DNA of 64,000 bases. Source: an uncultured bacterium (GTDB taxonomy: Bacteria > Cyanobacteriota > Vampirovibrionia > Gastranaerophilales > Gastranaerophilaceae). Below the pieces are notes generated by a model that worked only from the letters and a program-made list of their open reading frames with translations, ran no database searches and was not told the origin of the DNA. Positions within the stretch are counted from its first letter, which is position 1. The number at the start of each line of letters is the position of its first letter. The position numbers and the translations under genes are program-made. Location: assembly GCA_902792085.1 (NCBI GenBank), contig CADAYE010000012.1:1-64000 (forward strand), given 5' to 3'. Positions 7,381 to 17,766 of this stretch are shown in pieces.

Positions 7381-8706
7381 ATGAAAAAAGTTTATATAGA
7401 AACAATGGGATGCCAAATGAATAAGTCTGATACAGAACGCATGCTCGGCATGTTATACAATTTTGGCTATGAAGAAACAACAGAACCCAAACAAGCAGAT
7501 TTATTGATGGTAAATACCTGTTCAATAAGACAGTTAAGCGAAGATAAAGCATACAGTTTAATCGGTTTGTGGGGGAAATGGAAAAAGAAAAGACCTGAAT
7601 TGAAAATCGGATTTTGCGGATGTGTTGCACAACAAAAGGCACAACAGATATTCAAACGAGCACACTATGTAGATTTTGTACTCGGCACACACAAAATTTA
7701 TTCGTTACCAAATATAATAAAAAAAATAGAACAGGGTGAAAAAGTTTGTGAATGTGAAGAAACACATTCAACTGAGGATAATGAAGCTGTAAAATATAAT
7801 ATTAATCGTGTAAAATCTGTTAATGCATGGATACCTATAACTGAAGGCTGTAACAATTTCTGCACATATTGTATCGTTCCGTACACAAGGGGGCGCGAGC
7901 GTTCAAGACTACCCGAAACAATATTGAAAGAAGTCAAGGATGCACTAAGCTCAGGGTTTAAAGAAATTACTTTATTGGGGCAAAATGTTGACAGTTACGG
8001 TAAGGATTTTAAAGACAGGAATTACAGACTTGCGGATTTACTGCGTGAAGTAAACTCAATAGAGGGTCAATTCAGAATCCGCTTTGTAACATCTTACCCG
8101 ACAGATATCACAGATGAACTTATACAGACAACACTTGAACTTGATAAAGTTTGTGAATACTTCCATATTCCCATGCAGTCAGGTGACAGTACGGTTTTGA
8201 AAGCAATGAACAGACGCTATGACAGAGAAAAATACTTTGAGATAGCAAACAAAATAAGAAAAATGGTTCCTGATGTAACAATCACAAGCGATTTTATAGC
8301 AGGTTTTCCGGGAGAAACGGAAGAACAATTTCAAAACACCCTTTCTGCAATGGAAGAACTCTGCCTTGATTATTCAAATACCGCTGCCTATTCTCCAAGA
8401 GAAAAAACTGTTGCGGCAAAATGGACTGATAAATTTATTGATGAGGAGACAAAATTTGAGCGACTTGAAAGACTAAACGAACAAAACCGCAAGTGCTGTC
8501 TTGCTTCAAACAAAAAATTTGTCGGGCGAACAATGGAAGTCCTGATAGAAAATTTTGAAGAACACAAGGGCAAAAAAGTTATTTCAGGCAGGACAAGAAA
8601 CAACAAAATTGTTCATATCCCATGCGAAAAAGATTTAACAGGGGAATTTATTAATGTAAAAATTATCGGCTGCAAAACTTGGTACCTGAATGGTGAAATC
8701 GTATAG
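7381..8706 (+). CDS. miaB: tRNA-2-methylthio-N6-dimethylallyladenosine synthase
   Basis: A 441-aa radical SAM methylthiotransferase that adds the 2-methylthio group to i6A37 of tRNAs reading UNN codons. The N-terminal MTTase domain holds the auxiliary-cluster cysteines C11 (GCQMNKSD), C47 (NTCSIR) and C81 (CGCVAQ). The radical SAM motif CNNFCTYC has C157, C161 and C164. A C-terminal TRAM domain (about 380-441) binds tRNA. The length is normal. An AAGG-type SD precedes the ATG. The 126 nt upstream contain a fragment resembling the 'ctccctccctc' repeat interior. Confidence 0.95.
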   Translation: MKKVYIETMGCQMNKSDTERMLGMLYNFGYEETTEPKQADLLMVNTCSIRQLSEDKAYSLIGLWGKWKKKRPELKIGFCGCVAQQKAQQIFKRAHYVDFVLGTHKIYSLPNIIKKIEQGEKVCECEETHSTEDNEAVKYNINRVKSVNAWIPITEGCNNFCTYCIVPYTRGRERSRLPETILKEVKDALSSGFKEITLLGQNVDSYGKDFKDRNYRLADLLREVNSIEGQFRIRFVTSYPTDITDELIQTTLELDKVCEYFHIPMQSGDSTVLKAMNRRYDREKYFEIANKIRKMVPDVTITSDFIAGFPGETEEQFQNTLSAMEELCLDYSNTAAYSPREKTVAAKWTDKFIDEETKFERLERLNEQNRKCCLASNKKFVGRTMEVLIENFEEHKGKKVISGRTRNNKIVHIPCEKDLTGEFINVKIIGCKTWYLNGEIV

Positions 8707-8794
8707 CCTTTATTTTTAATGCTTTTGCTCTAATATATTAAGAAATGTAAACTTAATTTTAACAAAAAAGGCAATTATTTTAAAAATATATACT

Positions 8795-8805
8795 TTATAT
8801 CTATG
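8795..8805 (+). promoter_or_regulatory. TACTTTATAT box upstream of the 78-aa gene
   Basis: TATATACTTTATATC lies about 31 nt before the ATG at 8833. It matches the boxes upstream of four other orphan genes. Confidence 0.5.
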
Positions 8806-8832
8806 TAAGAGATAAGAGAGAGATTAAGCATT

Positions 8833-9069
8833 ATGGCTACAGGACAATTCGGAACAATTATTAAACCATCAGCACACAGAAAAGGTGCAGTTAAGGAATT
8901 TCAATATTTGCAGCATAAAGACAGAAGAATGAGATTCAACAATGCTCAGGATCCGATTTATTACATCTTCGATTGTATCGAAAATCGTCCTGTAAGCAAG
9001 TTGGCAAAAGAATTTGTTGAAGATGCTATATTTGATACAATGAATTTTATTTCAAAAATGGTTGGATAA
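8833..9069 (+). CDS. Small basic hypothetical protein
   Basis: A 78-aa soluble protein, rich in basic residues in its first half (HRKGAVKEFQYLQHKDRRMRF) and helical in its second. There is no signal peptide. The family is not recognised. It is monocistronic, with a strong terminator at 9126-9148 and the TACTTTATAT box upstream, so it is probably well expressed under its own control. A nucleic-acid-binding or structural role is possible but unsupported. Confidence 0.6.
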   Translation: MATGQFGTIIKPSAHRKGAVKEFQYLQHKDRRMRFNNAQDPIYYIFDCIENRPVSKLAKEFVEDAIFDTMNFISKMVG

Positions 9070-9125
9070 TCATAAGGAAAAAGAGAAAAGAAAAAGTTTG
9101 GAAAAGGATAGGAAAAACATTAAAC

Positions 9126-9148
9126 AAGCGGTCAAAAGACCGCTTTTT
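9126..9148 (+). terminator. Rho-independent terminator
   Basis: AAGCGGTC-AAAA-GACCGCTTTTT hairpin plus T-run, 56 nt after the stop at 9069. Confidence 0.9.
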
Positions 9149-9169
9149 ATTTTACATAAACTATATTAG

Positions 9170-9320
9170 TTTAGGTAACTATATACAATGTTACAGTAAA
9201 TATGTCTGACATTGCGAGGAGGAAATGGCTTTCCGACGAAGCAATCCAGTTATTTCATCATTATCGACAAATTAAACGGCTGGATTGCCACGCCCTAACG
9301 GGCAGTTAAATTACCTTAGT
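9170..9320. mobile_element. MITE-like element, internal type B, overlapping the GNAT stop
   Basis: The left end TTTAGGTAACTATATACAAT is identical to that of the element at 10904. The interior has 'gacattgcgaggag' and 'cggctggattgccacgccc' arms. The right end read inward (CTAAGGTAATTTAA) supplies the AGG TAA end of the acetyltransferase gene. There is no coding capacity. Confidence 0.65.
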
Positions 9321-9799
9321 TTATATTCCATAATATAATCATCCATCACAAAACCGTTACCAATATCAGTTACTACAGCGTTTACAATCTCAAATCCCCA
9401 TTTTTTATAAGCATTTATACTTCTTTCGTTACTTTTATTTACTGTTAACAGAATTTTATTATATTTCTGTATTCTTGCACATTCTTTTATAAATGCGAAA
9501 GTTTTTGTGCCAATGCCCTGATGTCGAACTTCTTTTTTTAGGTAGAATTTTGATAAAAATAAATAATCATCTTTATTGGAAAGCCCTATATATCCAACCA
9601 TTTGACGATTTAAATAAATATAATAATATGTATAGTTTTCGTTTTGAATTTGGTTTTCTATCGCATCTCTTGACTGAAATTTTTCAATCATATAGTCAAT
9701 TTGGGCATCAGACAAGTATTCTTTCCAATATTCATGCCAAATTTGAGATGACAATGTAACAAGTTTATCAATATTAACGGCTTTTTCATATTTAATCAT
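9311..9799 (-). CDS. GNAT-family N-acetyltransferase
   Basis: A 162-aa acetyl-CoA-dependent acetyltransferase. The GNAT core is visible: VGYIGLSNKDDYLFLSKFYLKKEVRHQGIGTK (motif A with RHQGIGTK binding the CoA pyrophosphate), then NERSINAYKKWGFE (motif B). The substrate is unknown. It overlaps nadK by 8 nt and is therefore co-transcribed with it. The C-terminal KLR-stop comes from a MITE terminal repeat. Confidence 0.85.
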   Translation of the reverse strand: MIKYEKAVNIDKLVTLSSQIWHEYWKEYLSDAQIDYMIEKFQSRDAIENQIQNENYTYYYIYLNRQMVGYIGLSNKDDYLFLSKFYLKKEVRHQGIGTKTFAFIKECARIQKYNKILLTVNKSNERSINAYKKWGFEIVNAVVTDIGNGFVMDDYIMEYKLR

Positions 9800-10589
9800 T
9801 TAATAACTCCTTAGATGGCTTAATCCCCCAATGAAGTTTGTTCCGCAAAACAGAATAAAAATCATTCCCGCTTAACAGTACAAGTTTTGCGCTAAATTCA
9901 GATTTATTTATCAAAATATCATCATTGGAATTAAATACTTCCTGCCCGTCAGCGCTTATGCAATATTTTTGACCTTTTATTTTTATTTTTGATGATGAAG
10001 GCACAACAATAGGCCTTGCGCTAAATGTATGAGGACAAATAGGAACAATCTCTAATACCTCAGAATCAGGCGACAAAACAGGTCCGCCAGATGCCATACC
10101 ATAGGCAGTCGAACCGGTCGGAGTAGATACAATAAGCCCGTCAGCAAAATATTCACAAACAAATTTGTCATCTATTTCAAGAGAAAAATTTGTAGCACGA
10201 GAAGATTCAACCCCTTTTATAACAAAATCGTTTAATGCAGTATAGGCACCACATTCAAGCATTGTGCGGGTTTCAATTTTATAATCTTCTTTCATAATTT
10301 TTTCAAGTGCATTTCCCAAATCTTGAACCGAAGCCTGAGAAAGAAACCCCAAATGCCCGAGATTTATACCAAACACAGGGACATTAAGTTTTGAATAAAA
10401 CCTTGCCGTTTTTAAAATTGTACCGTCTCCGCCTATTACAAAAACAAAATCGCAATCAGATTGCAAATCCTCCACACTAAAAACATTATATTTTGCATTG
10501 TAAAGATTGAGCAAATTTTTTAAAGTTTCAATTATACTTAAATAACCTGATATTTCAGAATTATAACAAATACCATAATAATTTTTCAT
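9792..10589 (-). CDS. nadK: NAD kinase
   Basis: A 265-aa ATP-NAD kinase that makes NADP. GGDGT (residues 53-57) is the catalytic/ATP-binding motif, followed by FGINLGHLGFLSQ. The central STPTGSTAYGMASGGPVLSP segment forms the NAD-binding site. The length is typical. It is the first gene of a two-gene operon with the GNAT. Confidence 0.93.
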   Translation of the reverse strand: MKNYYGICYNSEISGYLSIIETLKNLLNLYNAKYNVFSVEDLQSDCDFVFVIGGDGTILKTARFYSKLNVPVFGINLGHLGFLSQASVQDLGNALEKIMKEDYKIETRTMLECGAYTALNDFVIKGVESSRATNFSLEIDDKFVCEYFADGLIVSTPTGSTAYGMASGGPVLSPDSEVLEIVPICPHTFSARPIVVPSSSKIKIKGQKYCISADGQEVFNSNDDILINKSEFSAKLVLLSGNDFYSVLRNKLHWGIKPSKELLND

Positions 10590-10636
10590 ACATTCAGTTT
10601 ATACCAAATACACAAAAAAAGTAATAAAATAATAAA

Positions 10637-10912
10637 ATGAGCGAAAAATTCTATGTATATATGCTTTTGACACAAGACAATACCCTATATTGCGGATACA
10701 CTGACAATGTTGAAAAACGCTTTGAACTTCACAAGTCCGGAAAAGGAGCAAAATATACAAGAGCGCATAAACCGTTGAAAATTGTTTATACTAAGGAATA
10801 TTCCTCAAAATCCGAAGCGCAAAAAGAAGAATACCGAATTAAACATAACTTAACCAGAAAAGAAAAATTGCAACTAATTTCTGCGTCAACCGCTAATAAA
10901 AATTTTAGGTAA
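10637..10912 (+). CDS. GIY-YIG domain protein (UPF0213/YhbQ-like)
   Basis: A 91-aa single-domain GIY-YIG nuclease. FYVYMLLTQDNTLYCGYTDN holds the GIY...YIG-equivalent segment (YVYML and YCGYT). Then come an arginine (KRFELHKSGKGAKYTRAHKP) and the conserved glutamate in SKSEAQKEEYRIK. Short proteins of this family are linked to DNA repair or structure-specific cleavage; their role is poorly known. The last codons AGG TAA belong to a MITE end. Confidence 0.87.
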   Translation: MSEKFYVYMLLTQDNTLYCGYTDNVEKRFELHKSGKGAKYTRAHKPLKIVYTKEYSSKSEAQKEEYRIKHNLTRKEKLQLISASTANKNFR

Positions 10913-11075
10913 CTATATACAATGTTACAGTAAATATGTTTGTCATTGCAAGGAGTTGACAAAGTCAACGACGCGCGACAATCCATAATACATACAACAG
11001 CCAAACACAAACGGCTGGATTGCTTCACTTCGTTCGCAATGACATGTGACTGTACAATAGTATATAATTACTAAA
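10904..11075. mobile_element. MITE-like element, internal type B, overlapping the GIY-YIG stop
   Basis: About 26-bp terminal inverted repeats: TTTAGGTAACTATATACAAT on the left and TTTAGTAATTATATACTATT read inward from the right, each followed by a TTACAG/GTACAG box. The interior arms (gtcattgcaagg, then ttcgttcgcaatgac) can pair. There is no ORF. The left repeat gives the GIY-YIG gene its FR-stop ending. The remainder of 11076-11254 holds a hairpin at 11167-11193 and nothing else recognised. Confidence 0.7.
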
Positions 11076-11166
11076 TTTTATATAAAAAGAGGGGGGATAC
11101 ACTAACTCCATTTTTGATAAAAATATTTTAACTCAAGGCTTTGCCGAAAGTTATAAATCTGAGAAA

Positions 11167-11193
11167 GGGTAAGGTTTGTTCCAAACCTTACCC
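11167..11193 (-). terminator. Hairpin, possible terminator of the speB-ligA operon
   Basis: GGGTAAGGTTTG-ttc-CAAACCTTACCC is a near-perfect 12-bp stem, 60 nt past the SIMPL stop. The following T-run on the minus strand is short (TTTCTC), so termination is likely but not certain. Confidence 0.6.
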
Positions 11194-11254
11194 TTCCCCA
11201 TTGTGTATGAACTTAACTGTATTTTATCAGGCAATTGCCGAACCTGCACTATCA

Positions 11255-12013
11255 CTATTTTAAATACAAAGTAGCATCGACATTTGCATAAATAGTCATA
11301 TTGCCAACTTCAATATTTGTTGCTGCTTCAGGAACGGCTGCATCCATTGAAGCCCCTGACGCACGCATCAATTTCATATTTGCATAAGCAAAACTTACAT
11401 TTCTTTGATTTAGAGAACAAGATGTATTTACGCTTTTATATCCTGCAACGCTCGTCCCTAAAGCACCTGCAACAGCATCCGCTCTGCCTTTAATCTGTTT
11501 TGCGGCAGTGGATAAAAGTTCTGCACATGCTTTATCTTTATTTGACAAAGAGAAATTCAATCTGTTCACATCAGTTGCACCCATTGAAATTGCCTTATCA
11601 ATCAAAGATGAAACTTTGTCTAAAGATTTTGTATGAACAATTATATTATTTGAAACCTCATATCTGTCAAATACACGCTTATTATTTACATAATTATAAA
11701 CAGGAGTAGCGTTGAAATTTGAAGTTTTAATGTAATCTCCGCCAGCAGTATTTATATTAGCCTTAAAGTATTCATATATTTTGTTTGAAATTTCCTTATT
11801 TTTTCTTGATGCTTCCTGCATCGCCTTTTTATCGGTTGTTTTAACGCTCACGGAAAATTCTACCGTATCAGGCGAAACTTCTTTATCTGTTGAATAAGAT
11901 ACAGACAAAGTACCTTTTTGACATGCAGGAGTAGAATCCGCACCAACAGGTAATGCCAAAGGTAATACAAACAATGATGCCGTTATAAAAGACACTGCAA
12001 TAAATTTTTTCAT
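11255..12013 (-). CDS. SIMPL-domain (DUF541) secreted protein
   Basis: A 252-aa exported protein. A signal peptide (residues 1-25, ending LPVGADS) is followed by the SIMPL fold: TLSVSYSTDKEVSPDTVEFSVSV, a middle RYEVSNNIIVHTKSLDKVSSLIDKAISMGA, and a C-terminal IYANVDATLYL strand. Bacterial homologues (YggE-type) are periplasmic oligomers of unclear, stress-related role. It is the last gene of the speB-ligA-149aa operon, 18 nt after its neighbour. Confidence 0.83.
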   Translation of the reverse strand: MKKFIAVSFITASLFVLPLALPVGADSTPACQKGTLSVSYSTDKEVSPDTVEFSVSVKTTDKKAMQEASRKNKEISNKIYEYFKANINTAGGDYIKTSNFNATPVYNYVNNKRVFDRYEVSNNIIVHTKSLDKVSSLIDKAISMGATDVNRLNFSLSNKDKACAELLSTAAKQIKGRADAVAGALGTSVAGYKSVNTSCSLNQRNVSFAYANMKLMRASGASMDAAVPEAATNIEVGNMTIYANVDATLYLK

Positions 12014-12031
12014 AACTTTCTCCTTAATAAA

Positions 12032-12481
12032 CTATTTTAAATTACCAATTTTTATATTTTCTTCATCATCTTGTTTTTCAGACATGGGTGAAGTCATCCC
12101 GTTCTTGTTATCAGATTTTAATGTTGCTTTATTAAATGTATCTCCACGCTTCATTATGGAATTGATTTTTCTTAAATCAGAACTTATACGAGCCTGTTTC
12201 ATTATCATATTTAATTCCGCATCACTCAAAGAATCAGGTGTTTCAAATGATACGGGAAGTTTACCGTTAGAAATTATAAAGTATGAAACCGCAACAATTC
12301 CCCACAACAAAACGCCCTGAAAAAGACTTAATGTCGGGAATGAAAGCAAATTCACCAGATATTTGTTCCACAAATACATCGCAACAACTCCTGGAAAAAC
12401 TACAAATCCCGCAAACAGACAACATACAATAAATGCTGTCATCACTAAACCTCTGAATCCGTTTATCTGAAAAATTTTCAT
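12032..12481 (-). CDS. Two-helix membrane protein of unknown function
   Basis: A 149-aa protein with two hydrophobic segments (about 12-35, VMTAFIVCCLFAGFVVFPGVVAM, and 51-71). A cytosolic-type helical tail follows (SDAELNMIMKQARISSDLRKINSIMKRGD) with an acidic end. No family is recognised. It lies 15 nt after ligA and 18 nt before the SIMPL gene, so the three are co-transcribed, but nothing links the functions. Confidence 0.6.
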   Translation of the reverse strand: MKIFQINGFRGLVMTAFIVCCLFAGFVVFPGVVAMYLWNKYLVNLLSFPTLSLFQGVLLWGIVAVSYFIISNGKLPVSFETPDSLSDAELNMIMKQARISSDLRKINSIMKRGDTFNKATLKSDNKNGMTSPMSEKQDDEENIKIGNLK

Positions 12482-12496
12482 ACTACCTTAGTCCTT

Positions 12497-14476
<1,980 letters not shown>

Positions 14477-14491
14477 TTATAAAAATTTCCC

Positions 14492-15328
14492 CTACATAGC
14501 CATTAAAAGTTCTCTGATAACTTTGGTTGCAACAGCAGTTGAAGCACCGCTTGCATCATAATCGGGAGCAAGTTCAACAACATCTGCACCGACGATATTA
14601 AAATCTTTCAGATAATAAAACCATTCATTAAGTTCCTTAAATGTCATTCCTCCCGCTTCAGGAGTACCTGTTCCGGGCATAATTGAAGTATCAAGGCAGT
14701 CTAAATCGACCGTTACAAAAATGTTTTTATCTTTAAAACAATCTATGTCAGAAAATTTATGACAAAGCGTATTATGTTCTTTCATAAACTCCCATTCTTC
14801 TTTCATACCTGAGCGAATTCCAATTTGTTTGATATTGTCTGCCCCGACAATTTTTGAGCAATGTCTGATAACCGCACTATGCGACATTTCTTCGCCTAAA
14901 TATTCTTCCCGTAAATCAGTATGGGCATCAAAATGTACTATCGCAAGATTATCAACATACTTTGAAACGGCCTCTATTTCAGGTAAGGTTACAAGATGTT
15001 CTCCGCCGATACCAAAAACTCTTTTACCGTCTTTATAAATATCTTCAACATTTTCTCTGATTTGTTCTAAGGTTTTGTAAGTATTACCGAGCGGAAATTC
15101 TAAATCTCCGGCATCATGAAAATTCACATCAGCAAGTTCTTTATCAAAAACAGGAGAATATTCTTCTAACCCCCAACTTGCAAGTCTGATTTGTTCAGGC
15201 GCAAATCTTGAACCTGAACGATATGAAACGGTACCGTCAAACGGTAAACCGAGCATAACAATATCTGACGAATTATAATCAGGATTTTGCGCCATCCAAT
15301 TTCTGTCTAAAAACGGTCCTCTAAGCAT
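14492..15328 (-). CDS. speB: Agmatinase/ureohydrolase
   Basis: A 278-aa manganese ureohydrolase that splits agmatine to putrescine and urea. Metal ligands are visible: H111 in GIGGEH, the DAHTD motif (D134, H136, D138) and DLDCLD near 220. GTGTPEAGGM closes the active site. Members of this family can use other guanidino substrates, so agmatine is the likely but unproven substrate. It is the first gene of a four-gene operon. Confidence 0.88.
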   Translation of the reverse strand: MLRGPFLDRNWMAQNPDYNSSDIVMLGLPFDGTVSYRSGSRFAPEQIRLASWGLEEYSPVFDKELADVNFHDAGDLEFPLGNTYKTLEQIRENVEDIYKDGKRVFGIGGEHLVTLPEIEAVSKYVDNLAIVHFDAHTDLREEYLGEEMSHSAVIRHCSKIVGADNIKQIGIRSGMKEEWEFMKEHNTLCHKFSDIDCFKDKNIFVTVDLDCLDTSIMPGTGTPEAGGMTFKELNEWFYYLKDFNIVGADVVELAPDYDASGASTAVATKVIRELLMAM

Positions 15329-15429
15329 ACAAAATACTCCTTATGAATAAGTTATATTCTACCACGAAAAGAAACAACAAACTATCTATAATATATGTTA
15401 TGTATATTATTAAAAAATGTATTTTGTTG

Positions 15430-15435
15430 TATAAT
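15430..15435 (+). promoter_or_regulatory. -10 box directly upstream of a probable leaderless start
   Basis: TATAAT ends 7 nt before the GTG at 15443, so transcription should start at or next to the initiation codon. No Shine-Dalgarno sequence lies between, and the -35 is not clear. Confidence 0.55.
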
Positions 15436-15442
15436 TTTTTTT

Positions 15443-16174
15443 GTGAGAGAAGATTTAAAAATTTCAATAGCGCATTTATATCCGAAATTACTCAATCTAT
15501 ACGGAGATTTGGGTAATATTATTACATTCAAAAAACGCTGTGAATGGCGCGGAATAGAGGTTGAATTTGAACAGATTAATATTGGCGATAAAATAGGAGT
15601 TCACGACTTATATTTTATTGGCGGAGGTCAAGATAGACAACAGGAAGAAGTAGTAGAAGAACTCTATTCTCATAAAGATAACCTACTTTCGCAAAGAGAT
15701 GATGGTGCGGTATTTTTGGGTATTTGCGGCGGCTATCAACTTTTTGGGCACTATTATCAGCCGCATGGTAAGGATAAATTGCAGGGCTTATCACTGATGG
15801 ATGCTTTTACAGTTGCGGGCAACAAAAGATTTATTGGTAATGTCACCGTAGAAACCGAATTTTTAACCCCGAAAACTCTTGTCGGATTTGAAAACCACAG
15901 CGGTTTAACCTATCTTGAAGGAGAATCAAAGCCGTTAGGTAAAATATCAGTTGGCAATGGTAATAATGGTAAAGACGGGTTTGAAGGTGGCAGATACAAA
16001 AATGTTTTCGGTACTTATCTTCATGGTTCTTTATTACCTAAAAACCCACATTTTGCCGATTATTTAATCTCGCTTGCCCTTGAAAAACGCTACGGCGAAA
16101 AGATAGAATTATCTCCGCTAAATGATAAGTTTGAACTTGATGCACATTATAATGTTGTCGGAAAAATGTACTAA
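15443..16174 (+). CDS. gatD: GatD-like class I glutamine amidotransferase (CobB/CobQ type)
   Basis: A 243-aa glutaminase domain. The nucleophile is C95 in FLGICGGYQLFG, and a C-terminal TYLHGSLLPKNPHFAD carries the catalytic His. It matches GatD, which with MurT amidates the peptidoglycan stem glutamate. MurT would be expected next door but is not in this window. The start at GTG 15443 is chosen because homology begins at LKISIAHLYPKLLNLYGDLGN and a -10 box lies 7 nt upstream; the longer reading from 15395 would include the promoter. The mRNA is therefore probably leaderless. Confidence 0.8.
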   Translation: MREDLKISIAHLYPKLLNLYGDLGNIITFKKRCEWRGIEVEFEQINIGDKIGVHDLYFIGGGQDRQQEEVVEELYSHKDNLLSQRDDGAVFLGICGGYQLFGHYYQPHGKDKLQGLSLMDAFTVAGNKRFIGNVTVETEFLTPKTLVGFENHSGLTYLEGESKPLGKISVGNGNNGKDGFEGGRYKNVFGTYLHGSLLPKNPHFADYLISLALEKRYGEKIELSPLNDKFELDAHYNVVGKMY

Positions 16175-16215
16175 AATTTGCCTAATGGTTCAGTATGACA
16201 AATCTGTTATATTTT

Positions 16216-17547
16216 TTAGTGCAAAAATCTGAAATATAAATATACGGAACTCAATATTAAAGAAATAAATGTTACCAATGCTCCGTATTTCATAAATCTC
16301 ATAAATGAAATTTTATGTCCTTTTGATGCTGCGGTTTCACTAACCAAAACATTTGCAGCCGCCCCGATTATTGTGAGGTTTCCGCCAAGACATGCGCCTA
16401 AAGATAAAGCCCACCATAGTGCGTGAGTGTGTCCTGTTATTGCATGCGGATTTGCAGGGTTAATAAGTTCCGAAATCAATGGCGCCATTGTTGCTGTGTA
16501 TGGGATGTTATCAATAATTCCCGATAAAATACCTGAAGCCCACAGAATTACAAATGTTGCGGCATTCAGACTGCCATGAGTAAGAGTAATTAAACCGTCA
16601 GCAAGGAATTTTATGCCGCCGTTCGCTTCAAAACCACCGATTATTATGAATAAACCGACAAAGAAAAAGATTGTAAGCCATTCAACATCACGGTAAATTT
16701 CTTTCGGTTTTTCAAACAATAGTAAAAATGCCGCCCCTGACACTGCAAAAACAAATGCCGGAATGTGTGTTATATCATGGGTTACAAACCCTAAAATTAC
16801 AAGTAATATTGTCACAACTGAGCGAATCATAAGGCTTTTATCAGTTATTGTTTTTGTGTTATCAATGGTTGCAATTCTTTGCATTGTTTCAGGTGTTGCT
16901 TTTAAGCCTTTTCTGAATAAGAAAATTAAAACTGCAATTGAAACTAAAAATATTGTTGTAACAATAGGTGTAAGTTCCATAACAAAATCCATAAAACTTA
17001 ATCCTGCTCTTGTACCGATAATAATATTGGGCGGATCACCGATAAGTGTAGCCGTTCCTCCGATATTTGATGCCAAAACTTCTGTTATCAAAAACGGTAC
17101 AGGGTCGGTATCAAATTCTTTTGCGATAACAAATGTAATAGGCATCATAAGAACAACGGTTGTAACATTATCCAAAAATGCCGAAGCAATGGCGGTAAAC
17201 GCTGCAAGAGAGAATAAAACCGTTTTCGGGTGACCTTTTGTTAAATGTAAAAGTTCTAACGCAAGCCACTTGAATACTCCGCTCCTGCTTGAGATATGAA
17301 CAATAATCATCATGCCGATAAGCAAAAATATTACCTGAAAATCAACATGTTGAAATACCCCTTTTATTAAAGTATTTGTCGTTTTGTCAAAATGTGTTTC
17401 AAACGGTATCAGCCCGAGTAACATTGTAAGCGCAGCACCTGCAAGTGAAACGACAGATTTTTGTATCTTTTCGCTTGCTATAAAAATATAAGCAATCAAA
17501 AGTATCAAGCCTGATATCAACATCCCGTGAGTATGAATAAATTCCAT
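16216..17547 (-). CDS. ArsB/NhaD-type ion transporter (IT superfamily)
   Basis: A 443-aa integral membrane protein with about eleven hydrophobic segments. Family marks are FLDNVTTVVLMMPIT (about 125-139), NIGGTATLIGDPPNIIIG and a second-half DNIPYTATMAPLI plus SLGACLGGNLTIIGAAANV, an inverted-repeat architecture. Relatives move arsenite, sodium/protons or dicarboxylates; the GDPPN and NDN-type motifs favour the ArsB/NhaD branch. No arsenic genes lie nearby, so the substrate is open. Confidence 0.8.
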   Translation of the reverse strand: MEFIHTHGMLISGLILLIAYIFIASEKIQKSVVSLAGAALTMLLGLIPFETHFDKTTNTLIKGVFQHVDFQVIFLLIGMMIIVHISSRSGVFKWLALELLHLTKGHPKTVLFSLAAFTAIASAFLDNVTTVVLMMPITFVIAKEFDTDPVPFLITEVLASNIGGTATLIGDPPNIIIGTRAGLSFMDFVMELTPIVTTIFLVSIAVLIFLFRKGLKATPETMQRIATIDNTKTITDKSLMIRSVVTILLVILGFVTHDITHIPAFVFAVSGAAFLLLFEKPKEIYRDVEWLTIFFFVGLFIIIGGFEANGGIKFLADGLITLTHGSLNAATFVILWASGILSGIIDNIPYTATMAPLISELINPANPHAITGHTHALWWALSLGACLGGNLTIIGAAANVLVSETAASKGHKISFMRFMKYGALVTFISLILSSVYLYFRFLH

Positions 17548-17651
17548 AAAATCCTTCTCTCTTGTAATAAATGTATATTAATCATGTTCATTCTATCACA
17601 AACATATTTTAAAATGTTACAAATCCTTAATAATACTATGTATAATAATAT

Positions 17652-17728
17652 TGTCATTCCGAACTCGTTTCGGAATCTCCCGCTTAACGCCTTTAGGATG
17701 AGATGCTGAAACAAGTTCAGCATGACAG
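17652..17728. repeat. REP-like palindromic repeat
   Basis: Starts gtcattccgaac and ends gttcagcatgac, with hairpin arms such as gctgaaacaagttcagc. Related units occur at about 20177, 20898, 21686 and 55699. The rest of the gap 17548-17766 shows nothing else. Confidence 0.7.
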
Positions 17729-17766
17729 TTTTAGATGATTTTAACAGGCAATATTGAAGGTGCGTA

